Source: a virus
Strand: one strand, 5' to 3'
Length of the DNA: 41,242 bases
IMG/VR virus record: IMGVR_UViG_3300034072_001178
Coordinates: 1-41,242 of that record
Below, piece by piece: positions 8,187-16,959 of this stretch; the first letter of the stretch is position 1; every line of letters starts with the position of its first letter. Under the pieces are notes generated by a model. It was not told the DNA's origin, did not search any database, and worked only from the letters and a program-made list of their open reading frames with translations. A program made the translations under genes and the position numbers.

Positions 8187-10025
8187 TCAAAGCAGTTCGT
8201 CCAGGGTTTTTTGACTACCAAATACACCGGACGAATGGGTGGCCAAAGCTTCCAGCTGGGCTTTGGCGGACTGGGCAGAGCTTTGGGTCGTGCTGATGGT
8301 GTCTGTTGCAACCCGCAGCGGGTCGGTCACATTCACAGCCGCATAACCAGCGGTGTTGATAGCGCTGCCAGCTTGAGAAGTCAAGCTGTTGATAGGGGTG
8401 GTAAACCGACTGACTTGCAAACCTACCGCATTGTTGATGTTGTAGATCTTACCAGTGGTCTTGTAAACACTGTCAGTCAGTGCGTTCAGTTGGGTCATGG
8501 AGCCCAGACCCTTGCCACCCAACGAGCGTGACAGGTTGTTGATGGGTTGCAAGAACCCATTGACTTGGTTGACAAAGCCTGAGGTCGGGCTTTGGATCAT
8601 GTTGATGACCGAAGACGTGCCAAGACTGACAGTACGGGTGATTGCATTGATGGGGTCCATCACGGTCGCACGACCTTGTTGGATGATGGAAGAAGCAGCA
8701 CCTGTAGCTCCAGAGATGGTTGATCCAACGGTGTTTTGCAGAGAACGGGCTTGGTCTGCCAGTCCTGACAAACCACCCATACCGAGCGAGCCGAGCTGGA
8801 TGCCAGGGCTGGCCAGTTTAGAGGCAGTCTCTTTGAGTGAAGAGATGTCGGGCATATTGAACGACACGCTCTTAGGGACTATGCCAGTGGCCAGTTTGGG
8901 AGCGTCAAGGACCTTGTCTCCAGTCAGCACCGTGGGTGCTTTGTTGACAGTGGTGGCATTGTCATAGACGACATTCTTATCCATCTGGACCGATGGGGAC
9001 ACAGGGGCTTGAATCGCCGAAGGAGCAGAAGACGCAGATGAGGCTGTTGGGCCGAAGGGTGCCGAAGTGCTTGCTGCGGCTTGGTTTTGGATCGCTGCCT
9101 TGGGAACGTCCACAGAACCAACGCCGCCTTCCGTGACCGAATTTGTCAGGATGTTGCGGGCTTGGAAGTTACCAACAACAGCCAAGTCACCACCAATGAC
9201 AGCAGCCTTACCGCCACCACCACCTGCGACAGCAATTCCGTTGGCAATCTTCAAACCCTTGCTGACAGCTGTTTCGCCATTGAGTTTGACGTCAGGGGAG
9301 TTGACGTTAAAAAGTGGGGCATTGAAATTGAAACTCTTGCCTGCATTAAAATCCATGTCGTCTCTGGCTGTGATAGTCAACTTGCCAGATACCGATTGAA
9401 TGACAATGCTGTTGCCTTGGTTGTCCGAGACATCCAGCTGGCTCTTACCCACGTCCATCAACAGGCGGTACGCCACACCTTCACCGTTGACCGGTGTGGC
9501 CACATGCAACCATTTTTCGATGGCGTTCATCTCGAAGAAATACGAGGTGTCACGGGTATAAGGCACCAGGGGTGCAGTCTCGTTGGATGCCGACCAGCGC
9601 ACGATCTCTTTGCGTCGCAGCTCTGGTTGGTGTTTGATGGTCGCCCAGTAGTACTTTTGCACGTCCCCATACTTAAACAGGATGACGCTTTCGTCCTGGT
9701 ACACACAAGGCGGGGTATCACGGTTGCTGTCGGACAACGGCAACCACTCTGCCTCGATGATGTTGTTCTTGGTGACGTCTTTTTGAGAGTCGTACTTACC
9801 GCTGGCCTCTTGGTGGGTCTGGCGGTAAGTCGTGTCTTTCTTTGCCACCGGTCCTGTGTCTTGGATTGACAAGGATTCAATGGGGGTGACTTCGATGACA
9901 GCCGAAGGGTGGTTTTTAGGAGTGCGGGCCACCACCGCCATTGAGAAGAACTTTAACCCACTCAAGTCACTGGGTTTTTCCAGCTTGCGGGTGTCTTGTT
10001 CAGGTTGTTGGGTAAAGGTATCCAT
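8187..10025 (-). CDS. Baseplate central spike protein (gp5-like OB fold plus beta-helix)
   Basis: A 612-residue virion protein. Residues about 88-165 resemble the OB-fold domain of gp5/gpV-type spikes (EAEWLP..., then TPPCVYQDESVILFKYGD and YYW). Residues about 195-255 contain short alternating strands typical of a trimeric beta-helix (IVIQSVSGKLTITA, then FNFNAPLFNVNSP). The C-terminal 300 residues are Ser/Ala/Gly/Thr-rich with repeated amphipathic segments and no recognisable lysozyme domain, so if cell-wall cleavage is needed it is done elsewhere. The likely site is the membrane-piercing tip of a contractile tail. ATG 10025 has GAGAGGAC upstream. The gene lies 31 bases after 10057-10467 and is probably co-transcribed with it. 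Confidence 0.7.
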   Translation of the reverse strand: MDTFTQQPEQDTRKLEKPSDLSGLKFFSMAVVARTPKNHPSAVIEVTPIESLSIQDTGPVAKKDTTYRQTHQEASGKYDSQKDVTKNNIIEAEWLPLSDSNRDTPPCVYQDESVILFKYGDVQKYYWATIKHQPELRRKEIVRWSASNETAPLVPYTRDTSYFFEMNAIEKWLHVATPVNGEGVAYRLLMDVGKSQLDVSDNQGNSIVIQSVSGKLTITARDDMDFNAGKSFNFNAPLFNVNSPDVKLNGETAVSKGLKIANGIAVAGGGGGKAAVIGGDLAVVGNFQARNILTNSVTEGGVGSVDVPKAAIQNQAAASTSAPFGPTASSASSAPSAIQAPVSPSVQMDKNVVYDNATTVNKAPTVLTGDKVLDAPKLATGIVPKSVSFNMPDISSLKETASKLASPGIQLGSLGMGGLSGLADQARSLQNTVGSTISGATGAASSIIQQGRATVMDPINAITRTVSLGTSSVINMIQSPTSGFVNQVNGFLQPINNLSRSLGGKGLGSMTQLNALTDSVYKTTGKIYNINNAVGLQVSRFTTPINSLTSQAGSAINTAGYAAVNVTDPLRVATDTISTTQSSAQSAKAQLEALATHSSGVFGSQKTLDELL

Positions 10026-10056
10026 AAAGTCCTCTCAATGCACTGCCGGACCTAGA

Positions 10057-10467
10057 TTACACTTTGGCCAGACTTCGCATTTCCGTAATCAGCGTGATGA
10101 TATCAAACCGTGCAAAATTGGAAGGAGGTTCGTTGGCAAACAAGCCAGCCAAACGCTCCATTGCCAAGTGAGGCTCCAAGTTAGACTCCTTGAAGAAGTG
10201 AACCAAAGTCACCCCCACCAAAGCGCGATCCCGAGACGGTACCAGCACTTCTTGCATCAGATTGTCAATCGATGCGCAGTACAGCGGCACGACTGCCATC
10301 TGGGTCACAGGGTTTTTCAAAATCTCGTTGATATCCACGTTCTTGAGCATGGCCACCAATTCCGAACGTGTGGTCTTTGGCCCAGGTGCTTCTTCAACCG
10401 GAGCGATGTACAGTGGGATTTTTTCTTTCTTGTTACGACGCAGACGAGAGAGCCAATTGAACAACAT
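10057..10467 (-). CDS. Unrecognised small protein upstream of the spike gene
   Basis: A 136-residue protein with a basic N-terminus (RLRRNKKEK) after a short hydrophobic MLFNWL, then a predominantly helical body. No family is recognised. ATG 10467 has AAAAAGGA upstream. It is the first gene of the unit leading into the spike gene and is divergent from 10591-10902, with about 120 bases shared between them. A tail-assembly role is possible from position alone. Confidence 0.7.
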   Translation of the reverse strand: MLFNWLSRLRRNKKEKIPLYIAPVEEAPGPKTTRSELVAMLKNVDINEILKNPVTQMAVVPLYCASIDNLMQEVLVPSRDRALVGVTLVHFFKESNLEPHLAMERLAGLFANEPPSNFARFDIITLITEMRSLAKV

Positions 10468-10590
10468 GGTGATTCCTTTTTTCGTGTCACAAAACCATTG
10501 TGTAGCTGCAGGTATGTCAGGCTATACAATAGCAAGCCAACTGCGCTTTTCACAACCCAAGCAACTGTCTGAGAGAAAGAGAGCATCGTC

Positions 10591-10902
10591 ATGTCCGAGC
10601 AAACCCTGGATCTGTGTGAAGAACTGAACAAGCAGCTCCAGCAACTGGAGTTCAAGCCTGAGAACATTCAGCGCATCCAGCAGATGGTCCACTACCAGAC
10701 TGCCGTGGGTCAGGTTCCTTTGAACCAAAAGACCTACCTGACGCTGGCGCTGTCCAACGTGCTGTTGGAAGGCCCTGCCGTCGTGCCGTCGGAAATCCGT
10801 CTGGGTCTGAACATGGCTGTCGATGTGAACGACTGGCTGGACGACATCAAGATCATCGTGCTTCCTTTCATCAAGGCCAACGAAGACAAACTGCTGGGCT
10901 AA
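10591..10902 (+). CDS. Unrecognised small acidic protein
   Basis: A 103-residue acidic, probably all-helical protein (Leu, Gln and Asp rich) with no membrane segment. ATG 10591 follows a GA-rich leader (GAGAGAAAGAGAG) acting as Shine-Dalgarno. Codon use is strongly biased to C- and G-ending codons, suggesting high expression. It is followed after 3 bases by the membrane protein at 10906. No function can be assigned. Confidence 0.75.
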   Translation: MSEQTLDLCEELNKQLQQLEFKPENIQRIQQMVHYQTAVGQVPLNQKTYLTLALSNVLLEGPAVVPSEIRLGLNMAVDVNDWLDDIKIIVLPFIKANEDKLLG

Positions 10903-10905
10903 CGC

Positions 10906-11211
10906 ATGCAGGTGGTTGAAACTCTTCTACCCTGGCTGGCGACACTGTTTGTCGGTATTGTTGTCGGCTTGACCCTCCAGAAAAATCGCGTGCGCTACAT
11001 TGTGGACACCATCACTTTAACGTGTGGTGGGTACGATCAAGCCAACGAAGTACTCAAAGCGCTGCAAACCCAACTCAACCAGCCAGCCAATCTGATTCCT
11101 TCCCCAACCCCAGCTGCGGTACAAAACCTTCAAAACAAACTGGCGTCCCACCACAAGCAGTTTGTCGAGTCGGTGTACCAGGAAGTGAAAGTCGATAAAA
11201 GCTCGGCATGA
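10906..11211 (+). CDS. Small single-pass membrane protein
   Basis: A 101-residue protein with one N-terminal membrane segment (about residues 7-24), then a basic stop (QKNRVR) and a helical, Gln-rich soluble tail. Topology is probably N-out/C-in or a membrane-anchored coil. It starts 3 bases after the stop of the previous gene and ends just before a strong terminator, so the two form a two-gene unit. A spanin-like or membrane-anchoring role is conceivable; no lipobox is present and no family is recognised. Confidence 0.7.
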   Translation: MQVVETLLPWLATLFVGIVVGLTLQKNRVRYIVDTITLTCGGYDQANEVLKALQTQLNQPANLIPSPTPAAVQNLQNKLASHHKQFVESVYQEVKVDKSSA

Positions 11212-11215
11212 ACAG

Positions 11216-11257
11216 ATACCTACCCACATACCACGCAGGTATGTGGGTAGGTATTTT
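11216..11257 (+). terminator. Strong terminator
   Basis: A perfect 17-bp inverted repeat (arms 11216-11232 and 11238-11254) with a 5-base loop followed by T residues. It ends the two-gene unit 10591-11211. Confidence 0.85.
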
Positions 11258-11332
11258 GTGCGTAATGCTTGCGATGGTGTGAGTGCGTTTGAGTTTATCC
11301 GCACATGACTTTACACGAATAGAAAGACAACC

Positions 11333-12019
11333 ATGTTTGCACGTGACAAAGACTTCATGGATTCGATCGTCGAGCTCAAAGACGGTGCGTATTACTGTAA
11401 GGAGCCGGTCAACATCGAGTTTCCCAAGTGGTACCAAGACAAGCAGATGTTCGACATTGCCGACAACACATACCTGTACGGCATCTTCTCGATCCACTGC
11501 GGCAACAAGTACTCGGTGTCGGTCATCCCAACCGTGTTGGTGACTGCGCCAATTTTGATCACGGAAGTGGAGCGTTTTGGAGAGCCATACATCCAGTTGC
11601 GTTATGGCAAGGGTGACCGCATCATCGAGAGTGAGAAAGTGATCCAACACTCGTTCCTGTCGTACAACTTCTTTGACGCCGACTTCATGCAAGGCAAGGT
11701 GCCGTGGTTCCTGACCTATGAAGATCTGTGCCGGATCTTGGACAACATGGTCCAATACGCAGCTTCTAACCTGGGTGCCAACTTGGTCAGTAACGAAGTG
11801 GTGGTCAGCTTTATCACCCGTCTGCTCAAGAACAAGGGCGTCTTCTACCGACTGAAACCCGGTGAAGAATACACCTTTGTAGATCTGATGGATGTGCGCT
11901 ACTCCACACTGTCGACACTCTCGAAGCTGGCTGGCAACTACTTCGATGAGAGCTTGGTGAGCGCTTTGGTCCACCAAGAGAAGACTCCCAACAAACTCGA
12001 AAACCACGTGCGAAAGTGA
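11333..12019 (+). CDS. Unrecognised protein, possible virion component
   Basis: A 228-residue soluble protein with alternating beta-type stretches in the first half and helices in the second. It has no catalytic motif I recognise. ATG 11333 has AGAAAG upstream. It opens a three-gene unit (11333, 12027, 12680) with intergenic gaps of 7 and 2 bases, so the products are probably made together. A neck, tail or baseplate assembly role is a guess from surrounding virion genes. Confidence 0.75.
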   Translation: MFARDKDFMDSIVELKDGAYYCKEPVNIEFPKWYQDKQMFDIADNTYLYGIFSIHCGNKYSVSVIPTVLVTAPILITEVERFGEPYIQLRYGKGDRIIESEKVIQHSFLSYNFFDADFMQGKVPWFLTYEDLCRILDNMVQYAASNLGANLVSNEVVVSFITRLLKNKGVFYRLKPGEEYTFVDLMDVRYSTLSTLSKLAGNYFDESLVSALVHQEKTPNKLENHVRK

Positions 12020-12026
12020 ATGACCC

Positions 12027-12677
12027 ATGCAAACAGTAACGATCGCTTGTCCTACCCCTGGGCTTGAAGCTTACTTCAAGTTCAAAGAACCCATGACACG
12101 CAGCTTGCAAAACCGCCTGGGGGTTAGCTCCACGCAGTTCATGCTGCGGGTGTCCGCCATCAATGAAATCAAGGAGATGCTGCAGTCCGAACTGCGCGAT
12201 CCTTTCTTGGAGGCGTACGCGCCGGCTGGTCTGGAACAAGCCCAGTACAACCAAGACCTGATGGACAACATCCACATCGTCACGTTCCAGTTCACGGCTT
12301 CTAACGGTACGGTCAAGTATGTCCGTATCCCGCTGTCGTACCTGGAAGGGTACGATTCGGTGGCCGAGATCACTTACCTGGACCGCAACATCGTGATTGG
12401 TCTGGGTGGTCAGTTTGTGGATCTGGACACCGAGATACTGCATGCAGACTTGGTGGACTTTATCCAAAGTCGCACCGGCATCACAGCAACGATCCGTGAA
12501 GTGAGTCTGGGTGATCCTCTGTCGATCAGTGTGGAAGAACACGACCAGCGTGAAACAGTACGGCGCAACAGCATCACCGTTGTCAAATCAACCCAAACCC
12601 AACTGGAAGAAATGCGGCAAAAGTACCAAGGCCTGGTTGACCGCATCAACCAGCTGGGTATCGTCTTAGGAGAATAA
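12027..12677 (+). CDS. Unrecognised protein with C-terminal coiled coil
   Basis: A 216-residue protein. The N-terminal 175 residues look like a mixed alpha/beta domain; the C-terminal 35 residues form a heptad-like helix with Gln, Glu and Leu, suggesting oligomerisation. No family is recognised. The gene sits 7 bases after 11333-12019 and 2 bases before 12680-13084, in one transcription unit, and may be a virion or assembly factor. Confidence 0.75.
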   Translation: MQTVTIACPTPGLEAYFKFKEPMTRSLQNRLGVSSTQFMLRVSAINEIKEMLQSELRDPFLEAYAPAGLEQAQYNQDLMDNIHIVTFQFTASNGTVKYVRIPLSYLEGYDSVAEITYLDRNIVIGLGGQFVDLDTEILHADLVDFIQSRTGITATIREVSLGDPLSISVEEHDQRETVRRNSITVVKSTQTQLEEMRQKYQGLVDRINQLGIVLGE

Positions 12678-12679
12678 GG

Positions 12680-13084
12680 ATGAGCGGAACCTTTACGCCA
12701 GAAGACTTGACGGTTTTGGAGAAAACGCAGGCAATGCGCTTGCGTTTGGCAGAAAACATCATGGGTAAACCTGATACGGAACTGCCTAAAAAACCGGCTG
12801 AGTTGATGGCCACCACCAACTTGCTGGAAAGTATCGACCGCAGTATCTTGGGTCGCACCAAACTGCGGATTGACGATGACAGCGCCAAGGATGCGGCACA
12901 AAGCAAGGAATTGCTGCGCAGCCTGATGTTGGAGTTGCACCAAAACCGTGGTGCTCCAGCTGCACCCGTACCGTTGACCCTCAACGCCGAAGCCCCGGTG
13001 TACACACCGTCTGGCAGCACAGTCACTCCCGGTGAGTTGATCTTACGTACCGACGTTCCTGAACTGCCTGAAGACCTGCGTTGA
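12680..13084 (+). CDS. Unrecognised small protein
   Basis: A 134-residue protein: a helical N-terminal two-thirds with many charged residues, then a Pro/Ala-rich tail that is probably flexible. The helical, charged first domain would fit a terminase small subunit or scaffold-like protein, but no diagnostic motif supports either. The AGGAG overlapping the previous stop codon serves as its ribosome-binding site. It is the last gene before the convergent hairpin at 13091. Confidence 0.65.
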   Translation: MSGTFTPEDLTVLEKTQAMRLRLAENIMGKPDTELPKKPAELMATTNLLESIDRSILGRTKLRIDDDSAKDAAQSKELLRSLMLELHQNRGAPAAPVPLTLNAEAPVYTPSGSTVTPGELILRTDVPELPEDLR

Positions 13085-13090
13085 CAGACG

Positions 13091-13125
13091 CACACCACCA
13101 CACCCGCAAGGAGTGTGGTGGTGTG
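13091..13125. terminator. Shared terminator between converging genes
   Basis: A perfect 13-bp inverted repeat (13091-13103 and 13113-13125) sits between the stop at 13084 (plus) and the stop at 13130 (minus). T tracts are short on both sides, so it may act in both directions with moderate strength. Confidence 0.65.
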
Positions 13126-13129
13126 GTCC

Positions 13130-13366
13130 TTATGCCCGTAGATGGCGCAGCAACAAGTCGTGCACAGCCGGCAGCGACTGTTTGGGTTGGATAGACAACG
13201 CAATCGCTTTTTCCTCGGACAGTCCGGGATTGGCGATTTTGTCTTTGTAGATTTGCTGAAAGACTTCCGAATCCAGCTGTGCGTCGATACGCAGCGAGTT
13301 ACCGGTGGTCACAGCAGTTCGGGTGACTTGCGTCGGCAAGTTCAATCGCACATGGTTCAACTGCAT
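13130..13366 (-). CDS. Unrecognised 78-residue protein
   Basis: A 78-residue soluble protein with an N-terminal beta-rich half and a helical C-terminal half ending in basic residues (LLLRHLRA). ATG 13366 is preceded by TTTAGGAG at good spacing, which supports a real gene. It lies 21 bases after the 649-residue gene and is the last gene in that unit. Function unknown. Confidence 0.65.
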   Translation of the reverse strand: MQLNHVRLNLPTQVTRTAVTTGNSLRIDAQLDSEVFQQIYKDKIANPGLSEEKAIALSIQPKQSLPAVHDLLLRHLRA

Positions 13367-13387
13367 GGGTTGCTCCTAAAGTAAGTC

Positions 13388-15337
13388 TCAACGCATGACA
13401 GCCACGTTGTTGTCGTAGTACAGCTGCTCGACCGAAGCCGAGTAGCGCTCGAAGGTGCGTGCTGGGAAACTGAAAGCATCCAACACCAGGCGGCGATTAC
13501 TGATCATGGCGTGTGAAAACACCCGCCCCAGCTCCAAAAGTTCTTCAGACAGCGCGATCGAGCTGAAAGGTGCGTCGACCTCCAAGATCGCTTGCAGTTG
13601 CGGCAGTGGGTTTTCAATCAGAGCATCGAGCCGCATGGCCAGTGCGTCAAACGCCATCTTCTCTTCATCTTGAAGCAGGTGTTGTCGAGATTTGAAGATT
13701 TCCGTACGGTTGAGGTGGTAGTGCTTGATGAACACAAACCCCAACTGGCTGAACGCCTTGGTGTTAGGTTGGTAGTAGACAGGCAGACCTTGTTGCACCA
13801 ACTCGTGAAAGTCGGTATACGCAAACTCCATCTGGTCGATCTGGGTGTTATAGATAGCCGCCAGCGCAGTCACCAAACGTTCACGGGCCTGTGGGTCAGT
13901 GGTCTTGATCCACCCCAACAAGAGTTCACGCATCAGCCACACGCCACAGTACAGCGCAATGCTGCTGCTCGACTCCGCAAACTTCACAGAACCATCGTTT
14001 TGGTTCTGGCCACGGTGTGCCACAATGGCGTCTGTCACCAAAAGCTTGAACGAGTCTCGGTAGATCTGTCCAAATTCTTCAGGACTGAGCTCGCTATAGG
14101 TGTCACTGGCTGCAGTCACGACCTCACGGGCCACCTGGTTGCTCAGACGGTTGTAGTCGTATTCTGTTACCAGATCCTTGAGTGGGATCACCGGAAGCAA
14201 CTGACCAATGTAAGCCAGTACTGCATAGATGCGAGACTTGTCAGGCAAGGTAGGCAAGTCTTGCGTCAGGTATGCCAGTACCGTTTGGAACTGGTTGTAC
14301 ACGAACAAGTTCTTGCTTGGGTTGTCGGGTGTGTTAGCGATGATCAGCGATTGGAAGTTGCGCAGCTGCTCGTCTTGCAGTGGCGTGCCTTGCAACGACA
14401 GCATGGCGTAGTGGTCTTCAGCCAAGCCGTAGGTGTGTGCCAAATGGGTGAGTTGCAGCTCCTTGAACATGTAGGTGTACAGGCTGCGGTACCAGGTGAT
14501 GCCACCCATCAACACCAACAAAGCGTGGTTGCTGTAGAGCAACGACAGGGTAGGTTCTGGCGCTGCTGGAGAAATTCCATCTGGACTGCTAACTGGCAAC
14601 AGCTGCGAAGTCGTTCCAACTTCCGTGATTGGTGCGCCGGCTGGGTTGTTGAGTGTTTCCATGATGCGTTGGGCGTTGGTTTGGGAAGTGATGTGGGACA
14701 GGTTGTAGGACTGTGGGTGCGGTGTAGGGGAAAACCGCTGTTTGGCAGCCATCACCGATTGGGTTGCTTGACCAACACCTTGGCGAAGAGCATTGGTAGC
14801 CTGCAAGATCGCAGTTGCACTGACCACGGTTTGGGTGATCAACCCCAACCCCGAGCGTGCATAGTCGGCGACCGAGTTTTTCAACAGGTAGCTTTTTACC
14901 CCCGAAGACAGCTGGTCAACTTTTCCAATGCTGGCTGGTACCTGACTCAGGCTTTGGTTGATAGAACCCATCATCGACTGTGTCAGATTGGACGCTTGGG
15001 CTTGACCACTACCAAACACCCCCGAGACTGTAGCGGTCACAGAACGCATATCTGGCAAAGCGGTCGGAACGGACTTGTTCATAGAAGCCAACATCTGTGA
15101 TGCGGCGTCGCCTGAGGACAGTGACTGGGTGATGTCTCCCATGGGAGACTGTAAGCTCTTGAGTGCCGACATATCGGCAAACTTTGCCAGCGCGGTTTCG
15201 CTGACCTCTTGTGCCGAGGCCTTGGCATCGTTAACCGGCGTGCTGTCAATCAGCTCGCTCAAGTCCTTGACAAAAACCTTGTTTTCATCATCGGTAAACT
15301 TCAGCCGGTTCTTGCTGATGTTGGTCGGCATGTTCAT
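13388..15337 (-). CDS. Unrecognised large virion-type protein
   Basis: A 649-residue protein in two parts. Residues 1-240 are Ser/Gln/Ala/Thr-rich with weakly amphipathic repeats, similar in style to the C-terminal half of the spike protein at 8187-10025. Residues about 255-649 form a helical, Tyr/Leu-rich globular part. The start ATG at 15337 overlaps the TGA of 15334-16116 as ATGA, so translation is coupled. Size, low-complexity N-terminus and neighbours suggest a tail or baseplate component, or a tape-measure-like or ejected protein. No family is recognised. Confidence 0.7.
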   Translation of the reverse strand: MNMPTNISKNRLKFTDDENKVFVKDLSELIDSTPVNDAKASAQEVSETALAKFADMSALKSLQSPMGDITQSLSSGDAASQMLASMNKSVPTALPDMRSVTATVSGVFGSGQAQASNLTQSMMGSINQSLSQVPASIGKVDQLSSGVKSYLLKNSVADYARSGLGLITQTVVSATAILQATNALRQGVGQATQSVMAAKQRFSPTPHPQSYNLSHITSQTNAQRIMETLNNPAGAPITEVGTTSQLLPVSSPDGISPAAPEPTLSLLYSNHALLVLMGGITWYRSLYTYMFKELQLTHLAHTYGLAEDHYAMLSLQGTPLQDEQLRNFQSLIIANTPDNPSKNLFVYNQFQTVLAYLTQDLPTLPDKSRIYAVLAYIGQLLPVIPLKDLVTEYDYNRLSNQVAREVVTAASDTYSELSPEEFGQIYRDSFKLLVTDAIVAHRGQNQNDGSVKFAESSSSIALYCGVWLMRELLLGWIKTTDPQARERLVTALAAIYNTQIDQMEFAYTDFHELVQQGLPVYYQPNTKAFSQLGFVFIKHYHLNRTEIFKSRQHLLQDEEKMAFDALAMRLDALIENPLPQLQAILEVDAPFSSIALSEELLELGRVFSHAMISNRRLVLDAFSFPARTFERYSASVEQLYYDNNVAVMR

Positions 15338-16116
15338 AAGCGATCCTTCACCACCTCACTGGAATCCGGTTTCAACGCATCTTCATTGGCTTTCAAGAAG
15401 ACAGTTGCCGTCACCAGGGAGCTGTACATAAACACCGGTAAAAAGTTCAGCTGCATCCGGCCTGTAAACAGGTATTCGGTGTAGCTGAACACATCCTTGA
15501 ACCCCAGTTTGGTGAAGATCTTGATATCTTCCTTGGTCGGAGGGGTCTTGTAGATTGCGGCAAAGTACATCATGACCTCTTTGAGGTCAGCGTTTTGCAC
15601 TGTTTTAGCGTGGTACTGCAGCCAGTTGTGTAGATCGTACATGAAGCACGCCACAAACCCGCTGTTTTTGAGAAAGTGAGGGGTGAGACCTCTTGGGTGT
15701 TCGTGCACGATGTTGACGGTGCAAGAGCTGCCAAGCTTGAGGAACAAGGCGTTTTGGATCAGCTCCGCCATCTGTCCTGTGCATTGGAACGGGTAGACAT
15801 TGAGCACCACTTCGGGTTCGCTCGACTCGGCCATGAACGAGTTGCGTCGCTCGATGTTTTTGACCTTGCTGGCCAGTGCCACCTGAATGTAAGTCATGGG
15901 GGCACTGTGCCACAGGCGCAGATCGTCGGTCGCCAGATAGGCTTGGAACAGCTGGTTGTCAATACCTTCGATGACATCGCTTTCACGCAGGTTGTACCGG
16001 TGGGACGATACCAGCTCCAACAACGGTTCTTCATCCAGCATCTGGAACAAAGCACTGTGACGCAGATCAAACAGCGACGGTAGATCCACGTAGATCTTGT
16101 TGGTCTTATCGGTCAT
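15334..16116 (-). CDS. Unrecognised protein
   Basis: A 260-residue soluble protein of mixed structure, with a beta-rich centre (VVLNVYPFQCTG) and aromatic-rich helices after it. No motif I recognise. It lies 12 bases downstream of the RNA polymerase beta-like gene and is coupled by ATGA overlap to the 649-residue gene, so 16129-13130 looks like a single four-gene unit. Role unknown, virion-associated by context. Confidence 0.75.
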   Translation of the reverse strand: MTDKTNKIYVDLPSLFDLRHSALFQMLDEEPLLELVSSHRYNLRESDVIEGIDNQLFQAYLATDDLRLWHSAPMTYIQVALASKVKNIERRNSFMAESSEPEVVLNVYPFQCTGQMAELIQNALFLKLGSSCTVNIVHEHPRGLTPHFLKNSGFVACFMYDLHNWLQYHAKTVQNADLKEVMMYFAAIYKTPPTKEDIKIFTKLGFKDVFSYTEYLFTGRMQLNFLPVFMYSSLVTATVFLKANEDALKPDSSEVVKDRL

Positions 16117-16128
16117 AACAGAAAGTGG

Positions 16129-16794
16129 TTACAAGGTTGAAGTGATGTGCATGCAAGCCAAGTACGTTTTGAGGGTGCGGGTGGACTCCACACCGGTGGC
16201 GTACTGGTCGATGGATTTGAGGCTGACATTGCCGTAGCGTGCAAACATGGCGTTGTATGCGGAGAAGCTGCCGCGGTCACCACCTCGCACTTGGGTTAGC
16301 TCTTTGATCGACTCATCCAACCCCATACCGATCATCACCTGTAATTCAGGGAACGAGACCTTTGAGCCCTTGGACGCCCCAGTGGGTTGGAACGTCAGTT
16401 GGTCAATGGTCTTGTTGTTGTCCGGCACACTGATCTTCTTAGCAGCTGTTTGCGACTGCTTGCGCCAGGGCAGATCAACTACCATGTATTCAATCGGTGT
16501 AATGTGATCGGGTTCATTGGGGTTGTCCGTGAACTTCAAGCGCTCGAAGAAGTTTAAACCGTACTTCTTGCCAAGCTCCAGGTTGTTCTCTACGGTGATC
16601 CCCTTGGCTTCGTACATGGGTTTAAACATCACCAGGGTTTTCTTGCCGTCTCGCAAGTCTTTCATGTACTCATGGAAATCCTTGTCCGACATTTCGGCAA
16701 AGATCTTCTCGTAGCACTTTGCGTTGTAGCCAGTGGGTTCAATCTCGTTGACGTACTGCAAGATCAGTGCTTCGGCTTTTTTACGGTTGGCCAT
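16129..16794 (-). CDS. Protein resembling the C-terminal module of RNA polymerase beta subunit
   Basis: A 221-residue protein. Residues about 101-218 follow the order of elements at the C-terminus of bacterial RpoB: a hydrophobic strand (IEYMVVDLPW for YMLKLNHL), a DQLTFQPTGASKG segment for the SLVTQQPLGGKA loop, FPELQVMIGMG for GEMEVWALEAYG, IKELTQVRGGD for LQEMLTVKSDD, and ESTRTLKTYLACM for ESFNVLLKEI. This is pattern reading, not an alignment score. In bacteria that module packs against the beta-prime clamp. Some jumbo phages encode multisubunit polymerases from split beta and beta-prime genes, so this may be a polymerase piece or a derived structural protein. ATG 16794 has AAGGAT upstream. 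It heads the unit running to 13130. Confidence 0.45.
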   Translation of the reverse strand: MANRKKAEALILQYVNEIEPTGYNAKCYEKIFAEMSDKDFHEYMKDLRDGKKTLVMFKPMYEAKGITVENNLELGKKYGLNFFERLKFTDNPNEPDHITPIEYMVVDLPWRKQSQTAAKKISVPDNNKTIDQLTFQPTGASKGSKVSFPELQVMIGMGLDESIKELTQVRGGDRGSFSAYNAMFARYGNVSLKSIDQYATGVESTRTLKTYLACMHITSTL

Positions 16795-16888
16795 GGCGGT
16801 ATCCTTATTGGGTTATCACGGGCAAATAGATATCACAAAATCAGCCAGTGCGTGACATTCATAATGAAGGGTGGGGGTTTTATGATGG

Positions 16889-16901
16889 AACTATTTGATA
16901 A
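16889..16901 (+). promoter_or_regulatory. AACTATTTGA element upstream of fibre gene 1
   Basis: The sequence AACTATTTGATAA occurs 70 bases before the ATG of the first fibre gene. The same core AACTATTTGA precedes all six fibre genes at 54-78 bases, after the preceding terminator where one exists. It is probably a phage promoter element or an mRNA processing/leader signal; the recognising factor is unknown. Confidence 0.6.
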
Positions 16902-16959
16902 GGTACTGTCCGCAAGGTACTTTGGATCATTTTTCATCACGCGGTAAAAAGGTGTAACT

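Noticed and set aside
10498-10530. TATACAAT near 10523 as promoter for 10591-10902
   Set aside because: The -10 is plausible but only TTGTGT at a 19-base spacing could serve as -35; too weak to list as a feature.
11289-11317. TTGAGT-N17-TACACG as promoter for 11333-12019
   Set aside because: The predicted start of transcription would fall within about ten bases of the ATG, leaving no room for the ribosome-binding site, and both hexamers are weak.
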